Positions 55,500 through 64,000 of a DNA stretch of 64,000 nt are shown here, in pieces. Origin of the DNA: an uncultured Cohaesibacter sp. (GTDB lineage: Bacteria > Pseudomonadota > Alphaproteobacteria > Rhizobiales > Cohaesibacteraceae); the NCBI RefSeq assembly GCF_963678225.1, contig NZ_OY782763.1, forward strand, positions 186,001-250,000, in the 5' to 3' direction. Made by a program: the position numbers and the translations under genes. Below the pieces are notes generated by a model that was not told the DNA's origin, made no database searches, and saw only the letters and a list, made by a program, of their open reading frames with translations. The number at the start of each line of letters is the position of its first letter. Position 1 is the stretch's first letter.

Positions 55500-58241
55500 T
55501 TACTGACGCGCAACCAGACAGTCACCACCGGCGGCCTTGATCCGGTTACAGAAGTTGATCGCGCCACCTTGATCAGCAAAGGAGCCAACGCGGACACGGT
55601 AATAGATGCCCCGTGCGCCAAGGTCGGCTTGCTTGATATCCGGCTGATACCCGGCAAGCACACTGCTCAACTGGGCCTGAATGTTGGCATAGCTGGCGCG
55701 GGCCTGCTCAGGAGTGCGCTGAGACGTCACCTGCACAGTGTAGCCACCATTCCCGCTTGGAGCCGCAATGGACTGCGGAGGAACAGGATTGGACGCGGGT
55801 GCAGGCGCAGGAGCCGCCGCCGGAGCGGTTGGTGTCAGAACCAAAGGAGCCTGACTGCTCGGCTGTGGCGCAGGTGCAACAGGAGCAGGCTGAGGCGCAC
55901 TGCTCTGGTTCGCCGCCTGAAGCGCAGCCAACTCGGCAGGCTTGGACTTCGGCAACGGCATATCTTTTTCATCAACAACCGGCTGCACAGAACTCGCGAC
56001 ACCGCCATTGAGCGGATTGCCATTGATATCCGTATTGTTGGTTTGCGTAATGGCCTGTTCGGAAGGCGTCGCATTCAACAATTGCTGATCCACACTGGAG
56101 AGCTGCGTATTCTGATTCTGATTGGCATCAGAAGCTGCTGGTTCTTCAGAGGTCACAAACGTGCCATCAGGCCGCACAACCACAGTGCGGACCTTTTTGG
56201 GAGCAACAGCACCGCTGACGGAATCGCCATCACCCGAAGACTGGGACACGGAAGATTCGCCACCAGACAATGGAATGACCCGCGGCGACTGTCCGTTGGC
56301 CGTGATATCCATCGGCGTCTCGGTTGCCGGCATCATGTTGGACGGCCCTTCATCGCTTTCAGTGCCATCAATACGGTCATAAACCGTCTGGTCCTGATGC
56401 GGAACAACCTTGCCGCCCGGATCTTCAGGCGCTTCCTTCACCGGGTCGGTATTGGCCTCGATAACAGGCGTTTCGGTGCTACCACCACCGCTCTGACCAA
56501 AGCCCCATGCCAGCAGACCGCCAACAACCACAACACCAGCAGCGGCCATGTACAGGCCCTTGCGGGATTTGCGCTTGGGTTGTGGCGCAGCCATAGCTGC
56601 GGCCGTTTCAAGAGTGGTGTAATCCTCGTCCTGATAAATGGGCGCACTTTCCGCAGCAGCCTGAGCAATCGTAGGGTCTGAGTATGACCCGTAAACTGGC
56701 GTTTCTGCAGCTCCAGCAAAGTCATCCCCGACAGGATCCTGATAGCCACCCTGCCCCGGCGCATACCCCTGATCATAGGATTGAGTGCCCGGATCACGGT
56801 AAGACGGGTCGGTGCCATAATTGGCATAATCATCATATTGCCCGGCAACATTCACATCCGGAGCTGGTGTGGGACTGGGCTCAGGTGCCCTATAGGGCAT
56901 GTAAGGTTCGCTTGCCTGCTGCGCAGACGGATCATTAAACACCGCAAACGGGTCCTGACGCAGACCACGCTGCTGAGCTGGCGCCATCGGCTCTTCAACA
57001 GACCGCCGTTGTTGTCCGTAACTATCGGACGGACTCTGTTGAGATCCCGGATAGGTCCCATAGGGTTCAGGTTCTGATGCAGGCACTGGCGTCGGATCCG
57101 GCGCATACCGCTTAGACTGACCGTCGCCATAGGCACCGGGCGTTCCGGCAGCAGGATCGTTCGGGCGGTAGTCATGCATCGGGTCCACAACAGGCTCCGC
57201 CTGCCGGCGTTCTCTCCAGCTGGACGGTGAGACGGGCTCGGAAGCAGGCTCCACAGGTGCATCGACCGCGTCCGATTGATACCCGCCAAGCGGATCTACC
57301 AGCGGCGCAGAAGCCTCGGGCTGCCGACCATATTGCGGGCCTGAAGCACCTTCATCATAAGATCGACCGCTTCGGAATGACTGGGACCGTTGCTCTCCAA
57401 GAGACACTTCCGGCGCATGAGGGCTCGCCTCGGATTGCGCTGGTTTAGAAGCAAAAACGTCCGGCTCGCGCGTAGCTCGCAAACCGGTAAAGAAAGAATC
57501 TTCTTTTTCTGCTGAACGACGGCTCAGCTGACCATAGCTTCCACTTGTAGCAACAGGTGGCTCATCATCGGTCGCTTCAACTGGCTGGCGCACAGCCTCT
57601 GGCTCCACAGCAGGAGCAGACGAAGCTGAGGAAGATGGCGCAATATCATCAAACAGGGAGCTCCAATCATCCAATCCCGAACCACTTTCTGCAGGGTGCG
57701 CTGCATCAGAAGATGGCAGCGGAGCCTGAGGAACGGCCGGTTCCTGAGCGTAAGCTCTAGGGTCGGGAGCGACCGGAGCTTCGGGCGCTGAATATCTTGG
57801 ATCATATCCACTTCTGGGATCGACAGCTTCCCGCGGATCAGGCACAGGGGCATTCTGGACCGGCTGCTGAGGCCTGTCTTGCGCCAGAGGACGAGCACGC
57901 GGCACGGGATCATACTCAGGCACATCTGCAAGAGGCACTTCACCTTGAGGCGCAGCAGGCTGACCACCAGAGGCTGGCGCTCTATGGCCAGCTTCATCAT
58001 GTTGTCCGCGCAACTCTTTTATTAATTCTTGTTCCAGAATCCGCAAATCATCTTCAGAAACAGTAGAACCACCGCGTTGACCGGAACCTGAGCCAAAGTC
58101 GCCACTTGAGACGATTCGGTCCAATTCGGCCAATGGATCTTCCATAACCGGAGCCGCATCTTTGTTTTCACGAGCCTGACGTTCAAAATCGGACCAGTTG
58201 GATGCGGGTGATTGCGGCTTCTTGTCATTGGGATCAGACAT
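55500..58241 (-). CDS. SPOR-domain cell-division-associated membrane protein
   Basis: About 913 residues from ATG 58241, chosen because AAAAGGCA precedes it (ATG 58259 lacks a site). The N-terminal 560 residues are a cytoplasmic, disordered Pro/Gln/Ser/Tyr-rich region. A single transmembrane helix follows (RKSRKGLYMAAAGVVVVGGLLAWGFG). A periplasmic linker leads to a C-terminal SPOR domain (YTVQVTSQRTPEQARASYANIQAQL...YRVRVGSFADQGGAINFCNRIKAAGGDCLVARQ), which binds denuded septal glycan. The position between argS and scpA is conserved in rhizobia. The cytoplasmic part is unusually long. Confidence 0.9.
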   Translation of the reverse strand: MSDPNDKKPQSPASNWSDFERQARENKDAAPVMEDPLAELDRIVSSGDFGSGSGQRGGSTVSEDDLRILEQELIKELRGQHDEAGHRAPASGGQPAAPQGEVPLADVPEYDPVPRARPLAQDRPQQPVQNAPVPDPREAVDPRSGYDPRYSAPEAPVAPDPRAYAQEPAVPQAPLPSSDAAHPAESGSGLDDWSSLFDDIAPSSSASSAPAVEPEAVRQPVEATDDEPPVATSGSYGQLSRRSAEKEDSFFTGLRATREPDVFASKPAQSEASPHAPEVSLGEQRSQSFRSGRSYDEGASGPQYGRQPEASAPLVDPLGGYQSDAVDAPVEPASEPVSPSSWRERRQAEPVVDPMHDYRPNDPAAGTPGAYGDGQSKRYAPDPTPVPASEPEPYGTYPGSQQSPSDSYGQQRRSVEEPMAPAQQRGLRQDPFAVFNDPSAQQASEPYMPYRAPEPSPTPAPDVNVAGQYDDYANYGTDPSYRDPGTQSYDQGYAPGQGGYQDPVGDDFAGAAETPVYGSYSDPTIAQAAAESAPIYQDEDYTTLETAAAMAAPQPKRKSRKGLYMAAAGVVVVGGLLAWGFGQSGGGSTETPVIEANTDPVKEAPEDPGGKVVPHQDQTVYDRIDGTESDEGPSNMMPATETPMDITANGQSPRVIPLSGGESSVSQSSGDGDSVSGAVAPKKVRTVVVRPDGTFVTSEEPAASDANQNQNTQLSSVDQQLLNATPSEQAITQTNNTDINGNPLNGGVASSVQPVVDEKDMPLPKSKPAELAALQAANQSSAPQPAPVAPAPQPSSQAPLVLTPTAPAAAPAPAPASNPVPPQSIAAPSGNGGYTVQVTSQRTPEQARASYANIQAQLSSVLAGYQPDIKQADLGARGIYYRVRVGSFADQGGAINFCNRIKAAGGDCLVARQ

Positions 58242-58319
58242 GACGATTTGCCTTTTCATTCATACACTTAACTCGTACAGCCTGGCAAAGCTTTGTCTTG
58301 AGAAACGACTGGTAACCAA

Positions 58320-60080
58320 CTATCGCATTTCTTCAGGTGCATTCACACCAAGCAGACCGAGGCCAGAACTGATTATCGTGGCCACTGCCTGAACAAGAGC
58401 CAAGCGCGCTAGAGTCATTTTCTCATCTTTAACGTTAATAAAGCGTAATTGCGGCATTTCCTTGCCTTTGTTCCACACAGCGTGGAAATATCCAGCAAGA
58501 TCATAAAGGTAAAACGCAACCCTGTGGGGCTCTTGTGTTTCGGCCGCACCCTCTACTATACGCGGATATTCTGACAGCTTTCTGATTAACGCCAATTCCA
58601 GATCATCATTTATAGCACTCAGATCGGCATTTGCTAGATCTTCCAGCCCGACAGACAGATTTGGCACTTCATTTGCAGCCTGACGGAAAATGGAAGCGGT
58701 CCGGGCATGCGCATATTGCACGTAGAAAACCGGATTATCTTTGCTCTGTTCCGTAACTTTTGCAAAATCGAAGTCAATCGTCACCTCGGACTTGCGGTAC
58801 ATCATCATGAAGCGCACGGCATCAACGCCCACTTCTTCCACCACATCGCGCAACGTGATGAAATTGCCGGCGCGCTTGGACATCTTGAGCTGTTCACCAT
58901 TGCGCATCAGATTGACCAGCTGACAAATCTTGACTTCCAGACCGCCCTCACCCTGTGTGATGGCTGCAACAGCAGATTTCAGCCGTTTGACATAGCCACC
59001 ATGGTCAGCACCGAGAATATCGACCTGCTTGGAATAGCCCCGTTTGAACTTGTCAAAGTGATAGGCAATGTCATTGGCGAAATAGGTATTGCTGCCATCG
59101 GACTTCTTCAAAGGCCGGTCAATATCGTCGCCAAACTCGGTTGACCGGAACAGGGTCTGTTCTCGATCTTCCCAATCATCGGGAAGCTGCCCCTTGGGTG
59201 GAGGCAGGGTGCCGACATAAACATGTCCCTTGTCAGACAGCCATTCGATGGCTTCCTTCACCCGATCCTTCTCACCATAGATAAGGCTGCGTTCAGAGAA
59301 GAAGACATCGTGATTGACATTGAGTGCGCCCAGATCACCCCGGATCATCTCCATCATCGCATCAACGGCAAAGGCCCGCACCAGAGGCAACCATTCCTCT
59401 TCGCTTGCCTTTTTCAGCTTGTCGCCATGCTCCTTGGCCAGCGCCTCACCAACAGGCACGAGATAATCGCCCGGATAAAGACCATCCGGAATGGTGCCGA
59501 TATCATCGCCGAGCGCTTCGCAATAACGAAGGAAGGCAGACCGTGCCAAAACATCCACCTGCGCACCCGCATCGTTGATGTAATATTCGCGGCACACATC
59601 ATAACCTGCAAAGTCGAGAAGATTGGCGATACAATCGCCCAGAACGGCGCCACGCGTGTGGCCCACATGCATGGGGCCGGTCGGGTTGGCGGACACATAT
59701 TCGACATTGATCTTCGAGCCTGCCCCGAGATCGCAACGACCGAACGCCTCACCGGCCGTAACGATCGTCTTCACCAGACCCCGCCAGAAATCATCGGACA
59801 GCGCCATATTGATAAAGCCCGGCCCGGCGACATCCACCTTGGCCACATCCTTGTCCTGAGCGAGCGCTTCAACGATTTTATCGGCAACATCGCGCGGTTT
59901 CATGCCAACCTGTTTGGACAGGACCATCGCAGCGTTGGTGGCCAGATCACCATGGGCCGCATCGCGCGGAGGCTCGACGATCACACGGGACAGGTCAAGC
60001 TCTGAGCCATCGCGTGCCGTCAATCCGATCTCGCTGATTGCAGCCTTGACCCGGTCGGTAAAAATAGTAAAGACGTTCAT
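58320..60080 (-). CDS. argS: Arginyl-tRNA synthetase
   Basis: 586 residues from ATG 60080, where homology starts; the open frame extends 26 codons further without conserved sequence. The HIGH motif is [17 protein letters not shown], and KMSKR-like [12 protein letters not shown] lies near residue 390. The C-terminal DALR anticodon-binding domain ends at GVNAPEEMR. Class I synthetase, upstream of the SPOR gene. Confidence 0.96.
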   Translation of the reverse strand: MNVFTIFTDRVKAAISEIGLTARDGSELDLSRVIVEPPRDAAHGDLATNAAMVLSKQVGMKPRDVADKIVEALAQDKDVAKVDVAGPGFINMALSDDFWRGLVKTIVTAGEAFGRCDLGAGSKINVEYVSANPTGPMHVGHTRGAVLGDCIANLLDFAGYDVCREYYINDAGAQVDVLARSAFLRYCEALGDDIGTIPDGLYPGDYLVPVGEALAKEHGDKLKKASEEEWLPLVRAFAVDAMMEMIRGDLGALNVNHDVFFSERSLIYGEKDRVKEAIEWLSDKGHVYVGTLPPPKGQLPDDWEDREQTLFRSTEFGDDIDRPLKKSDGSNTYFANDIAYHFDKFKRGYSKQVDILGADHGGYVKRLKSAVAAITQGEGGLEVKICQLVNLMRNGEQLKMSKRAGNFITLRDVVEEVGVDAVRFMMMYRKSEVTIDFDFAKVTEQSKDNPVFYVQYAHARTASIFRQAANEVPNLSVGLEDLANADLSAINDDLELALIRKLSEYPRIVEGAAETQEPHRVAFYLYDLAGYFHAVWNKGKEMPQLRFINVKDEKMTLARLALVQAVATIISSGLGLLGVNAPEEMR

Positions 60081-60278
60081 CTTCAATCCTGTATGATCGT
60101 CGGCCAGTGGCGGAGCGGTTCTTGTTGAAACTCGCCTCAAGTAGCGCGCATCTGGCACTGATTGCTAGCAGTGTAATGGGTCAGGACATCTGGACGCCAT
60201 GGCTTTCGTCTATTCTCAAGCGACAAAGCATCACATGGGGGCCCAACCCGCAAAAATCCATATGTTCGGGGATAGGAT

Positions 60279-61493
60279 CTAACCCAAATCCGGGGTGACG
60301 TCAAACAGACGTTGATGTTCCTGAATGGCAAAACGGTCTGTCATACCAGCCACATAGTCAGCAACGCGACGCGCAACGAGTTTCCGTGGCGCTCCATCAA
60401 GGTCAAACTGCCAGTTTAGCGGCATCATGTCCGGTGCATTAAAGTGATAGACAAAGAGATCTTCAAGCACCTGCTCCGCACCACGCATGATGCGCATGAC
60501 ATGGTCTTCCCGATAAACATTATGAAAAAGAAACTGTCTGATTCCCGTCACGGCAGCGGTCATTTCACTGGAAAAATGAACAATCGTCTCAGATGCATTG
60601 CGCACATCCTCGACCGATTGCGGAGCCAGCCTCTTCAGATTATCCATGGATGTATTGATGACATCTTCAACCATCCGCGTGATCAGCCTACGGACGATTT
60701 CATGGGCCGTGCGTTCTTCAGACAGCCCCGGATAGGTTGCCTCCACCTCTTTGAGCAAGTCGCAGACCAGAGGCACATCCCGCAATTGATCCAGAGAGAT
60801 CAGCATCGCACGCAAGCCATCGTCAATATCATGCGAATTATAGGCAATATCGTCCGCAATGGCCGCCGCCTGCGCTTCGATGCTGGCATAGGACCAGAGC
60901 ATCAGATCCTGTTGCTCGGCATAAACGCGAATGGCATAGGGCAACCCGCCTTCATAATGCCCAATCCCCTTCCCATCCCGATCTGTCAGCGGTCCATTAT
61001 GCTTGACGAGCCCTTCAAGGGTTTCCCAGCTCAGATTGAGACCATCATGTTCTGCATAGCATTGCTCAAGCGCGGTCACGGCCCGCAAGGACTGGGCATT
61101 GTGATCAAACCCGCCATAAGGCTGCATCACCTTGTTGAGCGCCCGCTCCCCCGCATGGCCAAACGGCGTGTGTCCCAGATCATGCGAAAGCGCCAACGCT
61201 TCAGCCAGATCTTCATCAACAGACAGAGCGCGCGCAATGGAACGGGCGATTTGAGAAACCTCCAGCGTGTGAGTCAGGCGCGTTCGGAACATGTCCCCTT
61301 CGTGATAGAGAAACACCTGCGTCTTTGCCTGCAGGCGCCGAAAAGCCGAGGAATGAATGATACGATCCCTATCTCGCTGGAAGGGTGTGCGCGTGGGACT
61401 GGCAGCTTCTTCAAACAAACGCCCCTTGCTTTCATGAGGCAAAACAGCATAGCGGGCGCGCGGCTGCGCACCAAATCCGATCGCTGACACCAT
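60279..61493 (-). CDS. dgt: Deoxyguanosinetriphosphate triphosphohydrolase-like protein
   Basis: A 404-residue HD-domain protein: FRRLQAKTQVF, RTRLTHTLEVSQIARSIARAL and ALSHDLGHTPFGHAGERAL supply the His-Asp metal ligands. It is the dGTPase type 2 group that hydrolyses dNTPs to nucleoside and triphosphate. It diverges from erpA, a pairing common in alphaproteobacteria. Confidence 0.93.
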   Translation of the reverse strand: MVSAIGFGAQPRARYAVLPHESKGRLFEEAASPTRTPFQRDRDRIIHSSAFRRLQAKTQVFLYHEGDMFRTRLTHTLEVSQIARSIARALSVDEDLAEALALSHDLGHTPFGHAGERALNKVMQPYGGFDHNAQSLRAVTALEQCYAEHDGLNLSWETLEGLVKHNGPLTDRDGKGIGHYEGGLPYAIRVYAEQQDLMLWSYASIEAQAAAIADDIAYNSHDIDDGLRAMLISLDQLRDVPLVCDLLKEVEATYPGLSEERTAHEIVRRLITRMVEDVINTSMDNLKRLAPQSVEDVRNASETIVHFSSEMTAAVTGIRQFLFHNVYREDHVMRIMRGAEQVLEDLFVYHFNAPDMMPLNWQFDLDGAPRKLVARRVADYVAGMTDRFAIQEHQRLFDVTPDLG

Positions 61494-61714
61494 TATTCTT
61501 CCATTCCAAGTTCAAGAATTTTAACACGCACCGCCAAAATGGTTGACTTGCGCTTTTTCGATCTTAACTATCATGAGAAAGAGTAGGCTTTGTGAAGCCC
61601 CATTTATAGGTGTAATTCTCCATTTTCAGGCAAAACCGGCCTGTATCACGCACTTCTGGCCAAAATAGAGGCCTTAGTAGAAGCGCGGATGGGAAATGAG
61701 ACAGGAATATCCAA

Positions 61715-62044
61715 ATGTCAAACCCGATCACAGTGACAGATAGTGCCATCAAACGAATCGCCACCATCCTTTCCAAGGAGAAGGAAGGTTCCATGCTGCG
61801 CATCTCCGTGAGTGGTGGTGGCTGCTCCGGTTTCCAGTATAATTATGACATTGTGACGAGCAGCGAGGACGATGATCTGGTCATCAACAAGGATGGCGCA
61901 ACGATCCTTTTCGATCCGCTCTCTTTGCAATATATGGAAGGGGCTGAAGTTGATTTCGTCAGCGACCTGATGGGCCAGTCCTTCCAGATCAACAACCCGA
62001 TCGCCAGCGCATCTTGCGGCTGCGGTACGAGCTTCTCGATCTGA
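61715..62044 (+). CDS. erpA: Iron-sulfur cluster insertion protein ErpA (HesB/IscA family)
   Basis: A 109-residue A-type carrier. The three cluster-binding cysteines are present in GGGCSGFQY and SASCGCGTSFSI at the C-terminus. It passes Fe-S clusters to apo-enzymes, including those of isoprenoid synthesis. Divergent from dgt and followed 72 bases later by xthA. Confidence 0.94.
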   Translation: MSNPITVTDSAIKRIATILSKEKEGSMLRISVSGGGCSGFQYNYDIVTSSEDDDLVINKDGATILFDPLSLQYMEGAEVDFVSDLMGQSFQINNPIASASCGCGTSFSI

Positions 62045-62116
62045 CCGGCAGCCCACACGCCGCGGGCATAACACCTCACACTTAACCATAAATGCCCATC
62101 AGCAAAGAGGCCACCC

Positions 62117-62908
62117 ATGCGCATCGCCACCTGGAACATCAACGGCATCAAGGCTCGTCATCCCAACCTGTTAAGGTGGCTGGAAGAAGAAAAGCCGGAC
62201 ATTGCCTGCCTGCAAGAGATCAAGTCCGTCGATGAAGCCTTTCCGCGCGCAGACATCGAAGCACTGGGCTATAACGTGGAAACTCACGGCCAGAAGAGTT
62301 TCAATGGCGTGGCGCTTCTATCCCGCCTGCCCTTTGAAGAGGTCAATCGCGGCCTGCCCGGCGACGATGAAGACGAGCAGGCCCGTTTTATCGAGGGCAT
62401 TTTCTCAACCGACAAAGGGCCACTGCGCGTCGTGAGCCTCTATTTGCCGAACGGTAATCCGGTAGAGACAGAGAAATATCCCTACAAGCTGAACTGGATG
62501 CGCAGGCTCATCGCCTGGTCAAAAGAACGCCTCACACTTGAGGAAGCTTTTGTTCTTTCCGGCGACTATAATGTCATCCCGACGGCGGATGATGTGCACG
62601 ATCATGATGCCTGGTGGGGCGACGCCCTATATCGCACCGAAACGCTTGAGCTGTTCAGGGAGTTAAAGGCGCTTGGCCTTACCGAAGCCTTCCGCGCCTG
62701 TAATGGCACACCGCACCAATATTCCTTTTGGGATTATCAGGCAGGCGCCTGGCCGCGCAATCGCGGCATTCGCATCGACCATCATCTGCTCTCGCCAGAG
62801 GCGGCAGACATGCTCAAGGCGTGCGAAATCCAGAAAGATACCCGAGATTGGGAAAAACCATCAGATCATGTGCCGGTCATGATGACGCTGAATTGTTCCC
62901 AGTCATAG
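62117..62908 (+). CDS. xthA: Exodeoxyribonuclease III
   Basis: A 263-residue AP endonuclease of the exonuclease III family: ATWNINGIKAR, CLQEIKS (metal-binding Glu), LSGDYNVIPTADDVHD (catalytic Asp-Asn), RIDHHLLSP and PSDHVPVMM (catalytic Asp-His). It acts in base-excision repair. Confidence 0.95.
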   Translation: MRIATWNINGIKARHPNLLRWLEEEKPDIACLQEIKSVDEAFPRADIEALGYNVETHGQKSFNGVALLSRLPFEEVNRGLPGDDEDEQARFIEGIFSTDKGPLRVVSLYLPNGNPVETEKYPYKLNWMRRLIAWSKERLTLEEAFVLSGDYNVIPTADDVHDHDAWWGDALYRTETLELFRELKALGLTEAFRACNGTPHQYSFWDYQAGAWPRNRGIRIDHHLLSPEAADMLKACEIQKDTRDWEKPSDHVPVMMTLNCSQS

Positions 62909-62944
62909 GCGTTGCAAAAGAAGAAAGGCCAAAGCGGCGGACAA

Positions 62945-63760
62945 TCAGTTTCCGCCGCTATCCAGCCATTCATTGGCCAAAGACACGGCCTTTTTCCGCG
63001 TGGAATCATCAGCCAGTGCAAAAGCGGCTTCCTGACGATCCAGCACTTCCGGGTTCGTTGAATCCAGTATCCGAGCAATCGTCAGCCACTTGAGCCCGTT
63101 GACCGGCTGCTGCGGCAGAATACTCCCTTCAAGAAGCAATTCACCCAACTCTAGCTGAGCACCAATATGCCCCTTGCGGGCGGCCTTGCTCAACCAGCGC
63201 GCAGCCATTTTGGGCTCTATCTTGCCATCGGACTTATCCAGATAAGACATCGCCAAATGATATTGCGCATCCGGATCGCGAAAATAGGACGCGGCATATT
63301 GCAGAAAATCGCGTGCCTTTCCCGGATTGGGGGCCAGTTTGCCCTTAATGCCAGTGCGCACAAATGCGCTCAGCTTCACAATGGCATTTGAAACATAGCG
63401 CGCTTCAACAGAGCCCGGCTGCGCATCCCCATACCGTCGCACAATGCCATTGAACAGATCAAAAGCCTGGCTGGGATCCTTGACGACCCCATCCCCTTCT
63501 TCATACATCCGCCCCAGCTTCCACTGAGACGCCATATGGCCATTGTGCGCCGCATAGGTCAAAGCCTGCACAGCGGTGGACTTGTTGCCAAATTTGTAGG
63601 CTTGCGCGCCGAAGCGAAACGCTTCATCGGGACTGGCTTGCCCTTCTTCGATCGTGCGGGGATCAAAGGCATTGGCAGGCAAACTCCCCACGGCTCCAAA
63701 CAAACCGATAAGGGTCAAAGTCTGCAATAGATTTACCGCAAAACTTGTTTGACGCTTCAT
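62945..63760 (-). CDS. exoR: Sel1-repeat periplasmic protein, ExoR-like
   Basis: A 271-residue exported protein with signal peptide (ending LPANA) and tandem Sel1-like repeats: AYKFGNKSTAVQALTYAAHNGHMASQWKLGRMYEEGDGV, ARDFLQYAASYFRDPDAQYHLAMSYL and AARWLSKAARKGHIGAQLELGELLL. Length, repeat layout and wording match rhizobial ExoR, the periplasmic protein that holds the ChvG/ExoS sensor kinase inactive until proteolysed. The partner kinase genes are outside the window. Orthology is inferred from sequence resemblance recalled from memory, not from alignment. Confidence 0.75.
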   Translation of the reverse strand: MKRQTSFAVNLLQTLTLIGLFGAVGSLPANAFDPRTIEEGQASPDEAFRFGAQAYKFGNKSTAVQALTYAAHNGHMASQWKLGRMYEEGDGVVKDPSQAFDLFNGIVRRYGDAQPGSVEARYVSNAIVKLSAFVRTGIKGKLAPNPGKARDFLQYAASYFRDPDAQYHLAMSYLDKSDGKIEPKMAARWLSKAARKGHIGAQLELGELLLEGSILPQQPVNGLKWLTIARILDSTNPEVLDRQEAAFALADDSTRKKAVSLANEWLDSGGN

Positions 63761-64000
63761 GACATACCACTTGCCTGCTCAGCACAAAGACCCTTAAGTC
63801 TCATCGCCTCACAGACCCAGTCTCCTGTTTACCCGGCCGCATCGCTCCCAATCGCCGGGCACTGTTTTAATATCGCTCTTCCCTGAGTGACTTATTTAAA
63901 TGAGATTTCTTGAAACCTATCAAAACCTCAAAAATGTCACTTCTGTGACGGGTTTTCATTAACTTTTATCTCTGCCCCGTTCAAGCTCATTCAAGCTGAC
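63761..64000. other. Upstream region of exoR-like gene to window end
   Basis: This is the leader and promoter side of the minus-strand exoR-like gene. A small inverted repeat GTCAC-TTCT-GTGAC lies at 63936-63949. No gene is seen. Confidence 0.4.

Noticed and set aside
55494-56681. 395-codon plus-strand frame rich in Arg and His
   Set aside because: Antisense to the Pro/Gln/Ser-rich SPOR gene; its odd composition is a product of that strand.

Overview
The window reads as the chromosome of an alphaproteobacterium of the order Hyphomicrobiales (rhizobia-like). This is inferred from gene content and order: dusB-ntrB-ntrC-ntrY-ntrX-trkA-trkH-hfq-hflX, a fused ispDF followed by pncC, the dgt-argS-SPOR-scpA-scpB-tatABC-serS-surE-LytM block, and an ExoR-like Sel1 protein beside erpA and xthA. 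Genus is not decidable from sequence alone; a marine lineage near Cohaesibacter or Stappiaceae is only a guess.

Layout. 1-6.8 kb: a catabolic locus. An RraA-like gene (cut by the window edge) and a GntR/FCD repressor diverge from a tripartite tricarboxylate transporter (receptor, TctB, TctA), an SDR dehydrogenase and a fucose-isomerase-like enzyme, with a palindromic operator between the two arms. 6.9-8.7 kb: one very long curlin-repeat (amyloid) secreted protein. 9.26-18.96 kb: a decayed genomic island in tRNA-Ser(UGA). Its ends carry a 13-bp copy of the tRNA 3' end. It holds a P4-type integrase with two nonsense codons, an AlpA-like regulator, a winged-helix protein, a GNAT acetyltransferase, very AT-rich secreted and membrane proteins, two Hint-domain fragments, frameshifted remnants, and dead IS5, IS3 and Tn3 transposases. 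19.4-27.4 kb: core genes rlpA, a D,D-carboxypeptidase, tmk, holB, metG, tatD and an MBL-fold hydrolase. 28.1-31 kb: a FAD oxidoreductase divergent from mnmD (possibly the two halves of MnmC on separate genes), then mazG. 31.1-43.7 kb: hflX, hfq, trkH, trkA, ntrX, ntrY, ntrC, ntrB and dusB, all on the minus strand. 44-46 kb: ispDF and pncC. 46-61.5 kb: a LytM/LysM lipoprotein, surE, serS, tatC, tatB, tatA, an orphan FbpC-like ATPase, scpB, scpA, a 913-residue SPOR protein, argS and dgt. 61.7-63.8 kb: erpA, xthA and an exoR-like gene.

How the parts fit. The core segments cover envelope and division (RlpA, DacF, LytM activator, SPOR), nitrogen and redox two-component signalling (NtrBC, NtrYX), K+ uptake, RNA regulation, twin-arginine export, chromosome condensation and nucleotide hygiene. 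The least ordinary region is the tRNA-Ser island. Within it, a 16-bp duplicated GNAT tail carries a ribosome-binding site and start codon for whatever gene follows, which suggests a cassette-exchange locus now in decay.
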